Part shown: positions 40,494-50,168 of the stretch, one piece after another
Layout: the number at the start of each line of letters is the position of its first letter
Position numbering within the stretch: the stretch's first letter is position 1
From: Nitrobacter vulgaris
GTDB taxonomy: Bacteria; Pseudomonadota; Alphaproteobacteria; Rhizobiales; Xanthobacteraceae
Direction of reading: 5' to 3'
Assembly: GCF_031453995.1 (NCBI RefSeq)
Contig: NZ_JAVDPZ010000002.1
Coordinates: forward strand, 158,044 to 222,043
Length of the DNA stretch: 64,000 nucleotides
Notes under the pieces: generated by a model
The model's database searches: none
Told to the model about the DNA's origin: nothing
Seen by the model: the letters and a program-made list of their open reading frames with translations, nothing else
Made by a program: the position numbers and the translations under genes

Positions 40494-40868
40494 TCAGTAT
40501 GGGCAGATCGTGCGGCCCCAGCGCGGGCTAAAGTAGCACCCGCCATAGCCCATACCAGCGCCGTAGCCTAAGCCGTAGCCCAAGCCGCCGTAGCCCCAGC
40601 CGCGACCGCGACCCCAGCCGCCGCCACGACCCCAGCCACCGCCGCGACCCCATCCGCCGCCGCGACCACGGCCGCCGCCGCGACCCCAGCCGCCGCCACG
40701 GCCGCCGCCGCCGCGACCACCACCGCGCGCTTCCGCCGAAGTAGTCGATCCGGCGACCAGAACCGAGGACACGCCAGCAACGCTGATAAAATACACGCCA
40801 ACCATCGCCGCTGCCGCCAGGACGCGAGTGATGATGCTACGTTGCGCGCTCGAACTTTTTTGAATCAT
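40494..40868 (-). CDS. Secreted Gly/Arg-rich low-complexity protein
   Basis: 124 residues. A signal-anchor region (VLAAAAMVGVYFISVAGVSS) to SAEARG, then many GGGRGGGWGRG units and a Cys/Pro end (GGCYFSPRWGRTICPY). The basic Gly-rich repeat could bind nucleic acid or envelope polymers. GGAG RBS before the ATG at 40868. Function unknown; similar proteins occur in Nitrobacter and Bradyrhizobium. Confidence 0.75.
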   Translation of the reverse strand: MIQKSSSAQRSIITRVLAAAAMVGVYFISVAGVSSVLVAGSTTSAEARGGGRGGGGRGGGWGRGGGRGRGGGWGRGGGWGRGGGWGRGRGWGYGGLGYGLGYGAGMGYGGCYFSPRWGRTICPY

Positions 40869-41330
40869 CAAGTGAATCTCCAACTCTGTTTGGCACCGTC
40901 GTGAAGCAGACCTCGTATTCGGAACAACCATTGTCGCGAATATAAGGCAATCAGTTTGCCTTGGTTTGGTGCATGATAAAATAACATTTCCAACGAACTT
41001 GAGCGTTGCCGCTAATCGAGACCAGGGTCGGCTTCCGCTCAGTCAAGGGTCGGCAGCTAACGTGTTAAGGTTCACGCAACGATGGCGAAAAAGACGCGAT
41101 ACTCACGATATAACAATCGATGGTTGTATATAACAACTTTTAGTTGCGTGTATTTTAATCCAAGTTTTCTGGTCGAGCCGTCGTGAACTTCCTGTGCCGC
41201 AGAAGCGACGCAAAAGGGCAGGCATAACGTGGCTCCCTTGATGGCGTCATTTAGCCGCATCACCCAGGTTGGGCTTCGCGAATACGAGGCGGCGCCCGAA
41301 TCCTCCCTCGAGATTGCTCCGCAGAGGCTC
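40869..41330. other. Intergenic stretch, 462 bp
   Basis: AT-rich upstream region of the carbamoyltransferase gene. Contains GTTGT-ATATA-ACAAC (41123-41137), an inverted repeat, and a nearby TAACAATC. No gene. Confidence 0.5.
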
Positions 41331-43142
41331 ATGTCAAAAAAGCACACCTATGTTCTCGGTCTCAACACCTATGATCACGACGTGAGCGCCTGCCTGCTTC
41401 GAGACGGCGCCGTTGCTTTCGCTATCGCCAAGGAACGGATCACGCGCGAAAAGCACGCCAGCGGATTCTTCAAGGAGGTCATTGACTACTGTCTCGGAGC
41501 CGAAGGCATCGCCATCGGCGACATCGATCTGGTGGTCCGCAATTGCTACATCCTTCCCGTTCCGGAAATGGAGGAGCGGCTGATCTATCAGGACATGCCG
41601 GGATTCCTTCTCCCCGAAGAGCGGCTGGACGCGCACGACCATCCGTATTTCCGCTCGCGTTCTGACAAGGTGGTGTCAATCTCACACCATCTGGCGCACG
41701 CCTATAGCGCCTTTGCGGCCTGCCCGTTCGATGAGGGCGCAATCATGATCGTCGACGGCGTCGGCAGCTATCGATCGGACGTGACCGAGCCCTATCCGGA
41801 AAGTGACACCGCATCGCCGCTCGCGCGCGAGTCGGAGAGCTACTACCAGTTCAGCGGCAAGTCGCTCGAATGCCTGAAGAAGGTTTGGATGGAGCCGGAC
41901 CGCGGCTTTTTCAGCGACGAATTCTACAACATGCCAGGGCTCGGCGCGCTCTACAGCCGCGCTTCCACTTATGTATTCGGCGACTGGAATAAATGCGGCG
42001 AGCTGATGGGGCTCGCACCGTACGGACGCCGCGAGCAGATCAAGTCGCTGATGGACATCACCGACAATCGTCTCACGGTCCCGCGCTGGTCGGCCGAATT
42101 TAACCAGCCCTACATCGCTGAAGGTGGCGGAAAATGGGACAGCAGCCCCTCCATGCGGCATTGGGAGGATATGGCATGGCGGGTTCAGGACGACACAGAA
42201 AAGGTGCTGCTTGCCCGCGCCAATTGGCTTCGGGAAACCACGGGCGCGAAAAACCTCTGCATCGCCGGCGGCGTGGCGCTGAACTGCGTGGCCAACGGAC
42301 GCGTCGCGCGGGAAGCCGGATTCGAAAACGTCTGGATTCAGCCAGCGGCGGGTGACGACGGCATCGCCATCGGCTGCGCTCTCTACGGTTGGCTCGAAGT
42401 GCAGAAGCAGCAGCGCGGCTTCGTGATGGAGCACGCCTATGTCGGTCGCGGTTATTCGGACGCCGAGGTCGAGGCCGCAACCCAGCGTTCGATCGTCAAG
42501 GTCCAGACGGCGGCGGTGAAAAGCTCAAATGTCTACGCCGAAACCGCGAAGCTTCTGGCGGATCAGAAGGTCATCGGCTGGTTTCAGGGGCGTTCCGAGT
42601 TCGGCCCGCGCGCGCTCGGCAATCGCAGCCTGATCGCCGATCCGCGCAAGGCCGATATGAAGGATATCCTCAACAGCCGGGTCAAGCACCGCCAGCCGTT
42701 CCGCCCTTTCGCGCCCATCGTGTTGGCCGAGCGCATGACCGATGTCTTCGAGGGCGACGAGGATTCACCGTTCATGCTGATCGCCAAGGCGGTTCGGCCG
42801 GAATGGCGCGACCGGATTCCGGCGGTGGTTCACGTCGACGGCACGGCGAGAGTGCAGACCGTGCGCGAGAGCACGAACCCCGCACTCTATCGGCTGCTGA
42901 AGGAATTCGAGGAGCTGACCGGCGTTCCCGTGCTGATCAACACATCATTCAACGTCAAGGGCGAGCCGATCGTAGAGACGCCGCGCGATGCCATGCGCTG
43001 CTTCCTGACCACGGGCATCGATCATCTGGTGTTACATGACACGGTGGTTTCCAAGACAGGCTTGCACCGGATCGTGGGACCGCTCGTCGGCGTCTACACC
43101 GACGTGGGCACCGTCGTCATGTCGAACCTCAGGCGAGCCTAA
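41331..43142 (+). CDS. Carbamoyltransferase of the NodU/CmcH family
   Basis: 603 residues from ATG 41331. N-terminal Kae1-like ATPase fold: MSKKHTYVLGLNTYDHDVSA, HHLAHAYSAFAACPFDEGAI, MIVDGVGSYRSD. LCIAGGVALNCVANGR and the C-terminal FGPRALGNRSLIADPRKADM, PFAPIVLAERMTDVF are also typical. The enzyme adds a carbamoyl group from carbamoyl phosphate to a sugar or lipid-like hydroxyl. It stands alone without nod or antibiotic genes, so the acceptor is unknown. An earlier ATG (41229) would add 34 atypical residues. Confidence 0.92.
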   Translation: MSKKHTYVLGLNTYDHDVSACLLRDGAVAFAIAKERITREKHASGFFKEVIDYCLGAEGIAIGDIDLVVRNCYILPVPEMEERLIYQDMPGFLLPEERLDAHDHPYFRSRSDKVVSISHHLAHAYSAFAACPFDEGAIMIVDGVGSYRSDVTEPYPESDTASPLARESESYYQFSGKSLECLKKVWMEPDRGFFSDEFYNMPGLGALYSRASTYVFGDWNKCGELMGLAPYGRREQIKSLMDITDNRLTVPRWSAEFNQPYIAEGGGKWDSSPSMRHWEDMAWRVQDDTEKVLLARANWLRETTGAKNLCIAGGVALNCVANGRVAREAGFENVWIQPAAGDDGIAIGCALYGWLEVQKQQRGFVMEHAYVGRGYSDAEVEAATQRSIVKVQTAAVKSSNVYAETAKLLADQKVIGWFQGRSEFGPRALGNRSLIADPRKADMKDILNSRVKHRQPFRPFAPIVLAERMTDVFEGDEDSPFMLIAKAVRPEWRDRIPAVVHVDGTARVQTVRESTNPALYRLLKEFEELTGVPVLINTSFNVKGEPIVETPRDAMRCFLTTGIDHLVLHDTVVSKTGLHRIVGPLVGVYTDVGTVVMSNLRRA

Positions 43143-43267
43143 GGGGCCGCGGCGCCATTGCGCTGCGAGAACACCAGATTGTCAGGCCGCGACATAACGA
43201 TTATATCCGATGGTGTCCGCCGGCTTTTCTGCCGGATCGGCCCGCTAGCAGCAGGTTATAGTGATCC

Positions 43268-43573
43268 ATGACGGCACGTATCTTTAAGCCCGCCAAGAAT
43301 GCGATGCAGTCGGGCGCTGCCAGAACGAAGGAATGGCAACTGGACTACGAGCCCGAGCAGGCAAGGGTGATCGAACCTCTGATGGGTTGGACCAGTTCCG
43401 GCGACATGAAGCAGCAGATCACGCTTCGCTTCGAGACCAAGGAGGATGCGATCGCCTATTGCGAGCGCGAAGGCATCCCCTATCAAGTGATAGAACCAAA
43501 GGTGAAGCCGGAGCGAAAAGCCGCCTACGCGGACAATTTTGCGTTTCGCCGCATCGAACCCTGGACCCATTAA
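43268..43573 (+). CDS. NDUFS4-like NADH dehydrogenase accessory subunit
   Basis: 101 residues. ARIFKPAKNAMQSGAARTKE, WQLDYEPEQARVIEPLMGWT, SSGDMKQQITLRFETKEDAI, AYCEREGIPYQVIEP: the ETC_C1_NDUFS4 family found in alphaproteobacteria and mitochondria. It is a small peripheral subunit of complex I and is commonly encoded away from the nuo operon, as here. Confidence 0.95.
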   Translation: MTARIFKPAKNAMQSGAARTKEWQLDYEPEQARVIEPLMGWTSSGDMKQQITLRFETKEDAIAYCEREGIPYQVIEPKVKPERKAAYADNFAFRRIEPWTH

Positions 43574-43676
43574 GCGGGAGGATGGGCCGAACCAAGGCTG
43601 ACCTTACCGGGAAGGGCCGGGCACCCTGGCCGGATTAAGGCGCGCGCTTCACGCCTGCCAAGCATTCTGGACTGTC

Positions 43677-45281
43677 ATGGCGCTCCCTTCCGGTGTCGAT
43701 CCAACGTCGTCAGATTTCGCGCGCAACGTCGAGGCGATGAAAACTCTGGTCCACGAATTGCGCGACAAGCTCGCGAGCGTCGTGGGCGGAGGCGGCGAGA
43801 CAGCGCGAGCCCGCCACACCTCGCGCGGCAAAATGCTGGCCCGCGACCGTGTCGACCTGCTGCTCGATCCCGGCACCGCGTTTCTTGAGCTATCGCCGCT
43901 GGCAGCTAACGGCATGTACGGCGGCGACGTGCATTCCGCGAGCATTATCACCGGCGTCGGGCGCGTCTCGGGCCGCGAGTGCGTGATCGTCGCCAACGAT
44001 GCGACCATCAAGGGCGGCACCTACTATCCGGTGACTGTGAAGAAGCATCTGCGGGCGCAAGAGATCGCGCGGCAGAACAATCTGCCCTGCATCTACATGG
44101 TGGATTCCGGCGGCGCTTTCCTGCCGCAGCAGGACGAAATTTTTCCGGACGAGCGTCACTTCGGCCGCATCTTCTACAATCAGGCCAACATGTCGGCGAC
44201 AGGCATCCCGCAGATCGCAATCGTGATGGGATCATGCACCGCGGGCGGCGCCTATGTGCCTGCGATGTCGGACGAGAGCATCATCGTCCGCAATCAGGGC
44301 ACGATCTTTCTAGGCGGTCCGCCGCTTGTGAAGGCGGCCACGGGCGAGGTCGTTACCGCTGAAGAGCTGGGCGGTGCCGACGTGCATTCGCGCCAATCCG
44401 GCGTCACCGATCATTATGCGCAAAACGACGCCCATGCGATCGGGATTGCGCGCCGTATCGTTTCCACCCTGAAGCCGCCGAAACACGCTGCGCTTAACAT
44501 GCATGAACCGCGCGAGCCGCTGTTCGCACGGGAGGAAATCTACGGCGTGGTGCCGGCGGACGGTCGAAAGCCGTTCGATGTGCGCGACATCATCGCCCGC
44601 ATCGTTGACGGTTCGGAGTTTGATGAATTTAAGAAACTTTACGGCCAGACGCTGGTGTGCGGCTTCGCCCATATCTGGGGATATCCGGTCGGCATCGTCG
44701 CCAACAACGGCATCCTGTTCAGCGAAAGCTCGCTGAAGGGAACACATTTCATCGAGCTGTGCTGCCAGCGCGGCATTCCGCTGGTATTCCTGCAAAACAT
44801 TACGGGCTTCATGGTCGGTAAGAAATACGAAGCGGGCGGCATCGCGCGCGACGGGGCCAAGCTTGTCACGGCGGTTGCGACCGCGGGCGTGCCGAAGTTC
44901 ACGGTGGTGATCGGCGGCTCCTACGGCGCCGGCAATTACGGCATGTGCGGCCGCGCTTTCTCGCCCCGATTTTTGTGGATGTGGCCGAACGCGCGCATCT
45001 CGGTGATGGGCGGCGAACAGGCCGCGATGGTTCTCAGTACGCTGCGCCGGGAGAATATCGAAGCCAAAGGCGGCACCTGGTCTGCGGAGGAGGAGCGCGA
45101 ATTCCAGGCACCGATCCGCGCGCAATACGAGAACCAGGGCAATCCTTATTACGCCACCGCGCGGCTATGGGATGACGGGGTGATCGATCCTGCCGATACG
45201 CGCCTCGTGCTGGGACTCGGATTGTCGGCGGCCGCGAACGCGCCGATCGAGCCAACGACGTTTGGACTGTTCAGGATGTGA
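43677..45281 (+). CDS. mccB: Methylcrotonyl-CoA carboxylase, carboxyltransferase (beta) subunit
   Basis: 534 residues. Two crotonase-like halves: N-part ARARHTSRGKMLARDRVDLL and NDATIKGGTYYPVTVKKHLR, VDSGGAFLPQQDEIFPDERH, GSCTAGGAYVPAMSDESIIV, IFLGGPPLVKAATGE; C-part GFMVGKKYEAGGIARDGAKL, GGSYGAGNYGMCGRAF. It transfers carboxyl from biotin to 3-methylcrotonyl-CoA in leucine breakdown. GGTYYPVTVKKH and the GGIARDGAK loop favour MCC over propionyl- or geranyl-CoA carboxylase. The stop overlaps the mccA start by 4 nt if GTG 45278 is used. Confidence 0.92.
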   Translation: MALPSGVDPTSSDFARNVEAMKTLVHELRDKLASVVGGGGETARARHTSRGKMLARDRVDLLLDPGTAFLELSPLAANGMYGGDVHSASIITGVGRVSGRECVIVANDATIKGGTYYPVTVKKHLRAQEIARQNNLPCIYMVDSGGAFLPQQDEIFPDERHFGRIFYNQANMSATGIPQIAIVMGSCTAGGAYVPAMSDESIIVRNQGTIFLGGPPLVKAATGEVVTAEELGGADVHSRQSGVTDHYAQNDAHAIGIARRIVSTLKPPKHAALNMHEPREPLFAREEIYGVVPADGRKPFDVRDIIARIVDGSEFDEFKKLYGQTLVCGFAHIWGYPVGIVANNGILFSESSLKGTHFIELCCQRGIPLVFLQNITGFMVGKKYEAGGIARDGAKLVTAVATAGVPKFTVVIGGSYGAGNYGMCGRAFSPRFLWMWPNARISVMGGEQAAMVLSTLRRENIEAKGGTWSAEEEREFQAPIRAQYENQGNPYYATARLWDDGVIDPADTRLVLGLGLSAAANAPIEPTTFGLFRM

Positions 45282-47284
45282 TCATGGCGAAGCGTCCGCA
45301 TTATCGCCGTTTCAGCACGCTCCTGATCGCCAATCGCGGTGAGATTGCGTGCCGCGTAATCCGTTCCGCCCGAGCCATGGGTCTGCGCACCGTTGCCGTC
45401 TATTCGGAGGCGGATCGCGACGCGATGCATGTTGGCATGGCCGACGATGCCGTGTTGCTTGGACCCGCACCCGCCCGCGACAGCTATCTCAACATCGAGA
45501 AAGTGATCGACGCGGCCCGCAAGTCCGGCGCGGAAGGCGTCCATCCGGGCTACGGGTTTTTGTCAGAGAATGCCGGTTTCGCGCAAGCCTGCGCCGATGC
45601 CGGCCTCGTGTTCGTCGGACCGACGGCGGCGATGATGACCGCAATGGGGACGAAGTCGGACGCCAAGGCGCTGATGCAAAAGGCAGGCGTGCCGCTGGTG
45701 CCAGGCTATCACGGCGAGGCGCAGGACGAAGCCACGCTGCAGGGCGCTGCGGACCGGATCGGCTATCCGGTTCTGGTGAAGGCGTCCGCTGGCGGCGGTG
45801 GCCGCGGTATGCGGATCGTGCGTTCGGCTGCGGAACTGACCCCGGCTATCGTCAGCGCCAGGCGGGAGGCCAAGGCGGCATTCGGTGACGACCGGATGCT
45901 AATCGAGAAATACGTTGAGAGCCCTCGGCATATCGAGGTGCAGGTGATCGGCGACAGCCATGGCAATCTGGCGTCTTTGTTCGAGCGTGAATGCACCTTA
46001 CAGCGCAGGCACCAGAAGGTGATCGAGGAAGCGCCGTCGCCGACACTCGACGCCGCGCAGCGCGACAAGGTATGCGAAGCCGCGCGCAAGGCCGCCGCCG
46101 CGGTGAGCTATGTCGGCGCGGGCACCGTCGAGTTCGTATCTGACGGCAAGGACGTGTTCTTCATCGAAATGAACACCCGCCTACAAGTTGAGCATCCCGT
46201 GACCGAACTCATCACCGGAATCGATCTCGTGGAATGGCAGCTTCGGGTCGCGTTCGGCGAAAAACTGCCGCTGACGCAGGACCAGATCAGACTGAACGGC
46301 CACGCCATCGAAGCGCGAGTCTACGCCGAGAATCCAAATAAGAGCTTCATGCCATCTGTCGGCCGAATCAAGACGTGGCGCGCGCCCCCGGAGGTGGATG
46401 GCTTGCGCATCGATGCCGGCTACCGTGCAGGCGATGCGGTTCCGCCGAATTACGATGCCATGCTCGCCAAAATAATCGCGTGGGCACCAACCCGCGAAGC
46501 CGCGATCTGCCGGCTCAACCGCGGCATCGAAGAAACCGATGTCCGCGGCGTCGTCACCAACATTCCGTTTCTATCCGCGCTGGTCACGCATGCGGACGTG
46601 CGCGCCAACGCGGTCGACACGGGGTTTATCGAGCGTCATCTTCAAGACCTGACCCAGCCTTCAGCGGCACCGGGCGAGACCGAACTCGCGGCATCCGTCG
46701 CCGCTGTCCTACTGGCGGAAAGCAAGATGTCTCCAACGGACCAGGCATCGCCCTGGCGAACGGCGGGCTGGATGGTGGTCGGCCGACGTCGGCGGCGGTT
46801 CGTATTCCGTCAGGGTCAGGCCGAGCACGAGGTCACGTTTGTCTATGGCAATGGCCCGTACGAAATCCGGCTAGGAAAAAAGAATCTTGCATTCGCGTTT
46901 GCTGCGGACGACCGAGAAGGCATGATCCTCGCGCTCGATGGAATACGAAGCCATGTTGTCTTCGTCGTCGACGGACGCGAACTCTACTTGCGGACACGCA
47001 ATGGGCGGTTCGAGTTGCACTGGGTCGATCCCTTTGGCGAAGACGATGAGGAGCAGACCGGCGAAGATCGCATCGTCGCACCGCTTCCGGGCACAGTGGT
47101 CGCGCTGCTCGCGGAAGAGGGGGCGCTGTTGGAGAAGGGTGCACCCATCCTCACGCTGGAAGTCATGAAGATGGAGCAGACCTTGCGCGCGCCCTACGCC
47201 GGTAAGTTGAAGGAGCTTAAATGCAAGGTCGGCGATATCGTGCAGGAAGGCACCGAACTCGCCGACATCGAGCCTGCGGCTTAG
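45278..47284 (+). CDS. mccA: Methylcrotonyl-CoA carboxylase, biotin carboxylase/BCCP (alpha) subunit
   Basis: 668 residues (GTG 45278) or 666 from ATG 45284. Biotin carboxylase domain: TLLIANRGEIACRVIRSARA, EKVIDAARKSGAEGVHPGYG, VKASAGGGGRGMRIV, FIEMNTRLQVEHPVTE. Middle BT-like region, then the biotinyl domain with EVMKMEQTLRAPYAGKLKEL at the C-terminus, whose Lys in MKM carries biotin. Forms the dodecameric MCC with the beta subunit. Confidence 0.93.
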   Translation: MIMAKRPHYRRFSTLLIANRGEIACRVIRSARAMGLRTVAVYSEADRDAMHVGMADDAVLLGPAPARDSYLNIEKVIDAARKSGAEGVHPGYGFLSENAGFAQACADAGLVFVGPTAAMMTAMGTKSDAKALMQKAGVPLVPGYHGEAQDEATLQGAADRIGYPVLVKASAGGGGRGMRIVRSAAELTPAIVSARREAKAAFGDDRMLIEKYVESPRHIEVQVIGDSHGNLASLFERECTLQRRHQKVIEEAPSPTLDAAQRDKVCEAARKAAAAVSYVGAGTVEFVSDGKDVFFIEMNTRLQVEHPVTELITGIDLVEWQLRVAFGEKLPLTQDQIRLNGHAIEARVYAENPNKSFMPSVGRIKTWRAPPEVDGLRIDAGYRAGDAVPPNYDAMLAKIIAWAPTREAAICRLNRGIEETDVRGVVTNIPFLSALVTHADVRANAVDTGFIERHLQDLTQPSAAPGETELAASVAAVLLAESKMSPTDQASPWRTAGWMVVGRRRRRFVFRQGQAEHEVTFVYGNGPYEIRLGKKNLAFAFAADDREGMILALDGIRSHVVFVVDGRELYLRTRNGRFELHWVDPFGEDDEEQTGEDRIVAPLPGTVVALLAEEGALLEKGAPILTLEVMKMEQTLRAPYAGKLKELKCKVGDIVQEGTELADIEPAA

Positions 47285-47442
47285 TCTGTCTCACGACCCG
47301 GAATTTCCGTCCCCGTGACTTTTCCGTCAGGGTCTATTCTCAGGTAGAGACCAGACACGTCATCAGGCCGATTCGTCTCCGGCAGTTTGCCGCCGGCCGG
47401 TATACGGCAATGGTCCGGGACCAACGTCCGCTAAAGTGCTGG

Positions 47443-47790
47443 CTACTTCTTCCGCCCCTTTCTGGCGGCATAGCGGGCATCGCGCGCCGCCTTGCGCTCG
47501 GCCTCAAGCGCCGCGGCGGCGGCGGCGGCTTCTTCTTTCTCCCGGGCGAGTTGCGCGGCGGCGACCGCAGCGGCCTCTGCCTCGCGGGCTTTTTGCGCGG
47601 CCTTCTCGACTTCGCGGGCTTGCCGCGCCTTCTCGCGGGCAGCCGCCTGGGCCTCGCGCTCGGCCTGTCTTTGCTTTACGGCGGGATCGTCGGGACCGGG
47701 CTTGGCGCGAAACTTGTCGAGAATATTTTTCCGGGCCTCCAGCGCCGCCTTTTGGCGGTCCACGAAGCCGGGTTCCTTGAATCCACTCAT
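47443..47790 (-). CDS. DUF6481 family protein (charged helix)
   Basis: 115 residues, MSGFKEPGFVDRQKAALEAR, KNILDKFRAKPGPDDPAVKQ, then a long Ala/Arg/Glu helix with a basic tail (ARYAARKGRKK). This is a rhizobial family, DUF6481, of unknown function. Likely a single long helix or coiled coil. Confidence 0.85.
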   Translation of the reverse strand: MSGFKEPGFVDRQKAALEARKNILDKFRAKPGPDDPAVKQRQAEREAQAAAREKARQAREVEKAAQKAREAEAAAVAAAQLAREKEEAAAAAAALEAERKAARDARYAARKGRKK

Positions 47791-48070
47791 CTATCGAAAG
47801 CCTGTTCGTTCATCGCAATAGCAGGGTGTGCGGGGGTTTATAGCAGCTTCGCCATCGCATGCGTTGTGAAAAACGCCTGCGCGCTTTGTTATCCATTATT
47901 GTCGCTTATTTTCACGAAAATCGCGTGATTTTCAGTGCGCGCAATCCCCGACGCGGGTTGTTTTGCCGCATTACCAGTCCTCCGGCGGCCTGCCGAGCGC
48001 GCTTGCCGTGAATGATGCACGCCGATATAAGCGCCGCAATTCCCACGACCGCTGAATCAAGGACGATATC

Positions 48071-48493
48071 ATGGCGATTGAACGCACCTTTTCGATTCTC
48101 AAGCCGGACGCGACTGCGCGAAACCTGACCGGCGCGATCAACGCCCTGATAGAAAAGGCTGGACTGCGCGTTGTGGCCCAAAAGCGCATCCGCATGACCC
48201 GTGAGCAGGCCGAGACGTTTTACGCCGTGCACAAGACGCGTCCCTTCTTCGGAGAACTCGTCGACTTCATGATTTCCGGGCCAGTGGTCGTGCAAGTGCT
48301 CGAGGGCGACAATGCGGTCCTCAGGCATCGCGAGATCATGGGTGCAACCGACCCGTCCAAGGCGGCCGATGGCACCATCCGCAAGCTCCATGCGAAATCG
48401 GTCGGTGAAAACTCCGTTCATGGATCGGACGCCGCCGAGACAGCCGCGATCGAGATTGCCCAGTTCTTCTCCGGCAACGAGATAGTCGGCTAG
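48071..48493 (+). CDS. ndk: Nucleoside diphosphate kinase
   Basis: 140 residues. RTFSILKPDATARNLTGAIN, MISGPVVVQVLEGDNAV, HREIMGATDP, and the active-site NSVHGSD with phosphohistidine at about residue 117. It exchanges gamma-phosphates between NTPs and NDPs through a phospho-His intermediate. The length is normal. The leader contains TGAATCAAGG. Confidence 0.98.
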   Translation: MAIERTFSILKPDATARNLTGAINALIEKAGLRVVAQKRIRMTREQAETFYAVHKTRPFFGELVDFMISGPVVVQVLEGDNAVLRHREIMGATDPSKAADGTIRKLHAKSVGENSVHGSDAAETAAIEIAQFFSGNEIVG

Positions 48494-48531
48494 GCCAGAT
48501 CTGGCGGCGCTCGATCGAAGGGAAGCTGACG

Positions 48532-49359
48532 TTGGATTCGCTTCTGCACGTCTTCGATCTAACGACGATCGCATCGGCCTTCGAGCAGTTTCGAAACGAT
48601 GTAGATGATCCGGCATTCTGGCTCGCCGTCGGCAAGATCATTTGGATCGATGTTGTCCTGTCCGGCGACAACGCGCTGGTGATCGCGCTTGCCTGTCGCG
48701 GGCTGCCTCCCCAACTGCGTTTTTGGGGAGTGGTGCTTGGCGCCGGCGCTGCGGTCGGCCTTCGCATCATCTTCGCCGGGATCATCACGACCTTGATGGG
48801 GTTGCCCTACCTCAAGTTGGCAGGAGGGCTCGCGCTGCTGGTGATTGCCGCCAAATTGCTGGTGCCGGAAAAAGAGAGCGAAGAGGGAATCCCGGCGACC
48901 AGCCATCTCTGGGCTGCCGTTCGGGTGGTGGTGGTCGCCGACTTCGTCATGAGTCTCGACAATGTGATTGCGATCGCGGCGGCGGCGAATGGCAGCGTGC
49001 CGCTGCTGATCATCGGGCTGGCAGTCAGCGTGCCTCTGATCGTGACGGGCGCCGCGCTGATTATGATGCTTTTGACGCATTTGCCCTTTCTGGTCTGGGC
49101 CGGATCGGCGTTGCTGGGCTGGATCGCGGGCGAGGTCATCGCAACCGATCCGGCGGTTGCGCCACAGCTGCATCAATTCTTCGACACGGGCGCGGGTACC
49201 TTTCTGGATACAGTCCTGGGGTGGTTCGGCATCGCACCGCAATTTGCCTCCGGCGGACCCGGAGGCGAGGTATTGTGTGGCGTCCTAGGGGTTATGATCG
49301 TGCTGATCGCCGGGGCGATCTGGCGCAATCGCACGTGGGCCGCCGATAAGCGCTTCTAA
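48532..49359 (+). CDS. TerC/YjbE family integral membrane protein
   Basis: 275 residues with seven or more membrane helices. Family motifs: SGDNALVIALACRGLP and SLDNVIAIAAAANGS, whose Asp/Asn residues are candidate ion ligands (Mn2+ export by homologs). Start is TTG 48532 with GGGAAG 7 nt upstream. Related to YjbE or TerC metal-ion transporters; substrate not provable here. Confidence 0.9.
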   Translation: MDSLLHVFDLTTIASAFEQFRNDVDDPAFWLAVGKIIWIDVVLSGDNALVIALACRGLPPQLRFWGVVLGAGAAVGLRIIFAGIITTLMGLPYLKLAGGLALLVIAAKLLVPEKESEEGIPATSHLWAAVRVVVVADFVMSLDNVIAIAAAANGSVPLLIIGLAVSVPLIVTGAALIMMLLTHLPFLVWAGSALLGWIAGEVIATDPAVAPQLHQFFDTGAGTFLDTVLGWFGIAPQFASGGPGGEVLCGVLGVMIVLIAGAIWRNRTWAADKRF

Positions 49360-49491
49360 AGCGTGGATAGATTTGGTGGCGACACGTGGGCCGGTCTCCG
49401 GCGTAGTTGGGCGCGATCCCGCGGTCGGCTCGGAAATGTGCTCCCCGGTCGCGAGGGGCGTGTTGGACTCGTTTGATCCGACAGAACTTGG

Positions 49492-50145
49492 TCAGATCAC
49501 CAACGGCGAGATCAAGCTATCGTCCAGACTGGCCTTTGCCGACGTATTACAAATATCGCCATCCAGTCGCGTGCCACCACCCGCGACCAGCCGCAGCGCA
49601 TCCGGGTAGATACGATGCTCGATCTCCAGCACGCGTGCGGCCAGTATCTCAGCTGTATCGTCGTCGCGGACGGTCACCGCGCCCTGCATGATGATGGGGC
49701 CGGCATCTGTTTCCGCAACAACGAAATGAACCGTGGCGCCAGAGATCTTCACGCCTGCGCGCAGGGCCTGACCGTGGGGGTCGAGTCCTCGGAATGATGG
49801 AAGCAGCGAGGGATGGATGTTGAGCATTCGCCCATGCCAACGTTGGACGAACTCAGCAGTGAACAGCCGCATGAAACCGCCGAGGCAGATGAATTCGATG
49901 CGCTTGTCGTCCAGAGCGGATTGCAGTTTGGCCTCGAACGCCACGCGATCCTTGCCAAATGGCTTGCTTTCAATGACGAGGGTCTCGATGCCGGCTGCTC
50001 CAGCTCTGGCGAGGCCCGCCGCGTCGGCCTTATTGGAAATGACGACCGCGATTTCAGCCGGAAAGTTCGCGGCTTTCGCGGCTTCCACCAGCGCCATCAT
50101 GTTCGATCCGCGTCCGGAAATCAGGATGGCGACACGGCGTTTCAT
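49492..50145 (-). CDS. purN: Phosphoribosylglycinamide formyltransferase
   Basis: 217 residues. VAILISGRGSNMMALVEAAK; FICLGGFMRLFTAEFVQRWH; LNIHPSLLPSFRGLDPHGQA; VHFVVAETDAGPIIMQGAVT. It uses 10-formyl-THF to formylate GAR, step 3 of purine synthesis. The catalytic Asn/His/Asp are visible in NIHPSLLP and ETDAGPI. Operon with purM, 23 bp apart. Confidence 0.97.
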   Translation of the reverse strand: MKRRVAILISGRGSNMMALVEAAKAANFPAEIAVVISNKADAAGLARAGAAGIETLVIESKPFGKDRVAFEAKLQSALDDKRIEFICLGGFMRLFTAEFVQRWHGRMLNIHPSLLPSFRGLDPHGQALRAGVKISGATVHFVVAETDAGPIIMQGAVTVRDDDTAEILAARVLEIEHRIYPDALRLVAGGGTRLDGDICNTSAKASLDDSLISPLVI

Positions 50146-50168
50146 GCTCTCATTCCCTGCGGGGCGTT

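Noticed and set aside
41682..42434. 250-codon minus-strand frame
   Set aside because: Shadow of the carbamoyltransferase gene.
44310..45125. 271-codon minus-strand frame
   Set aside because: Shadow of mccB.
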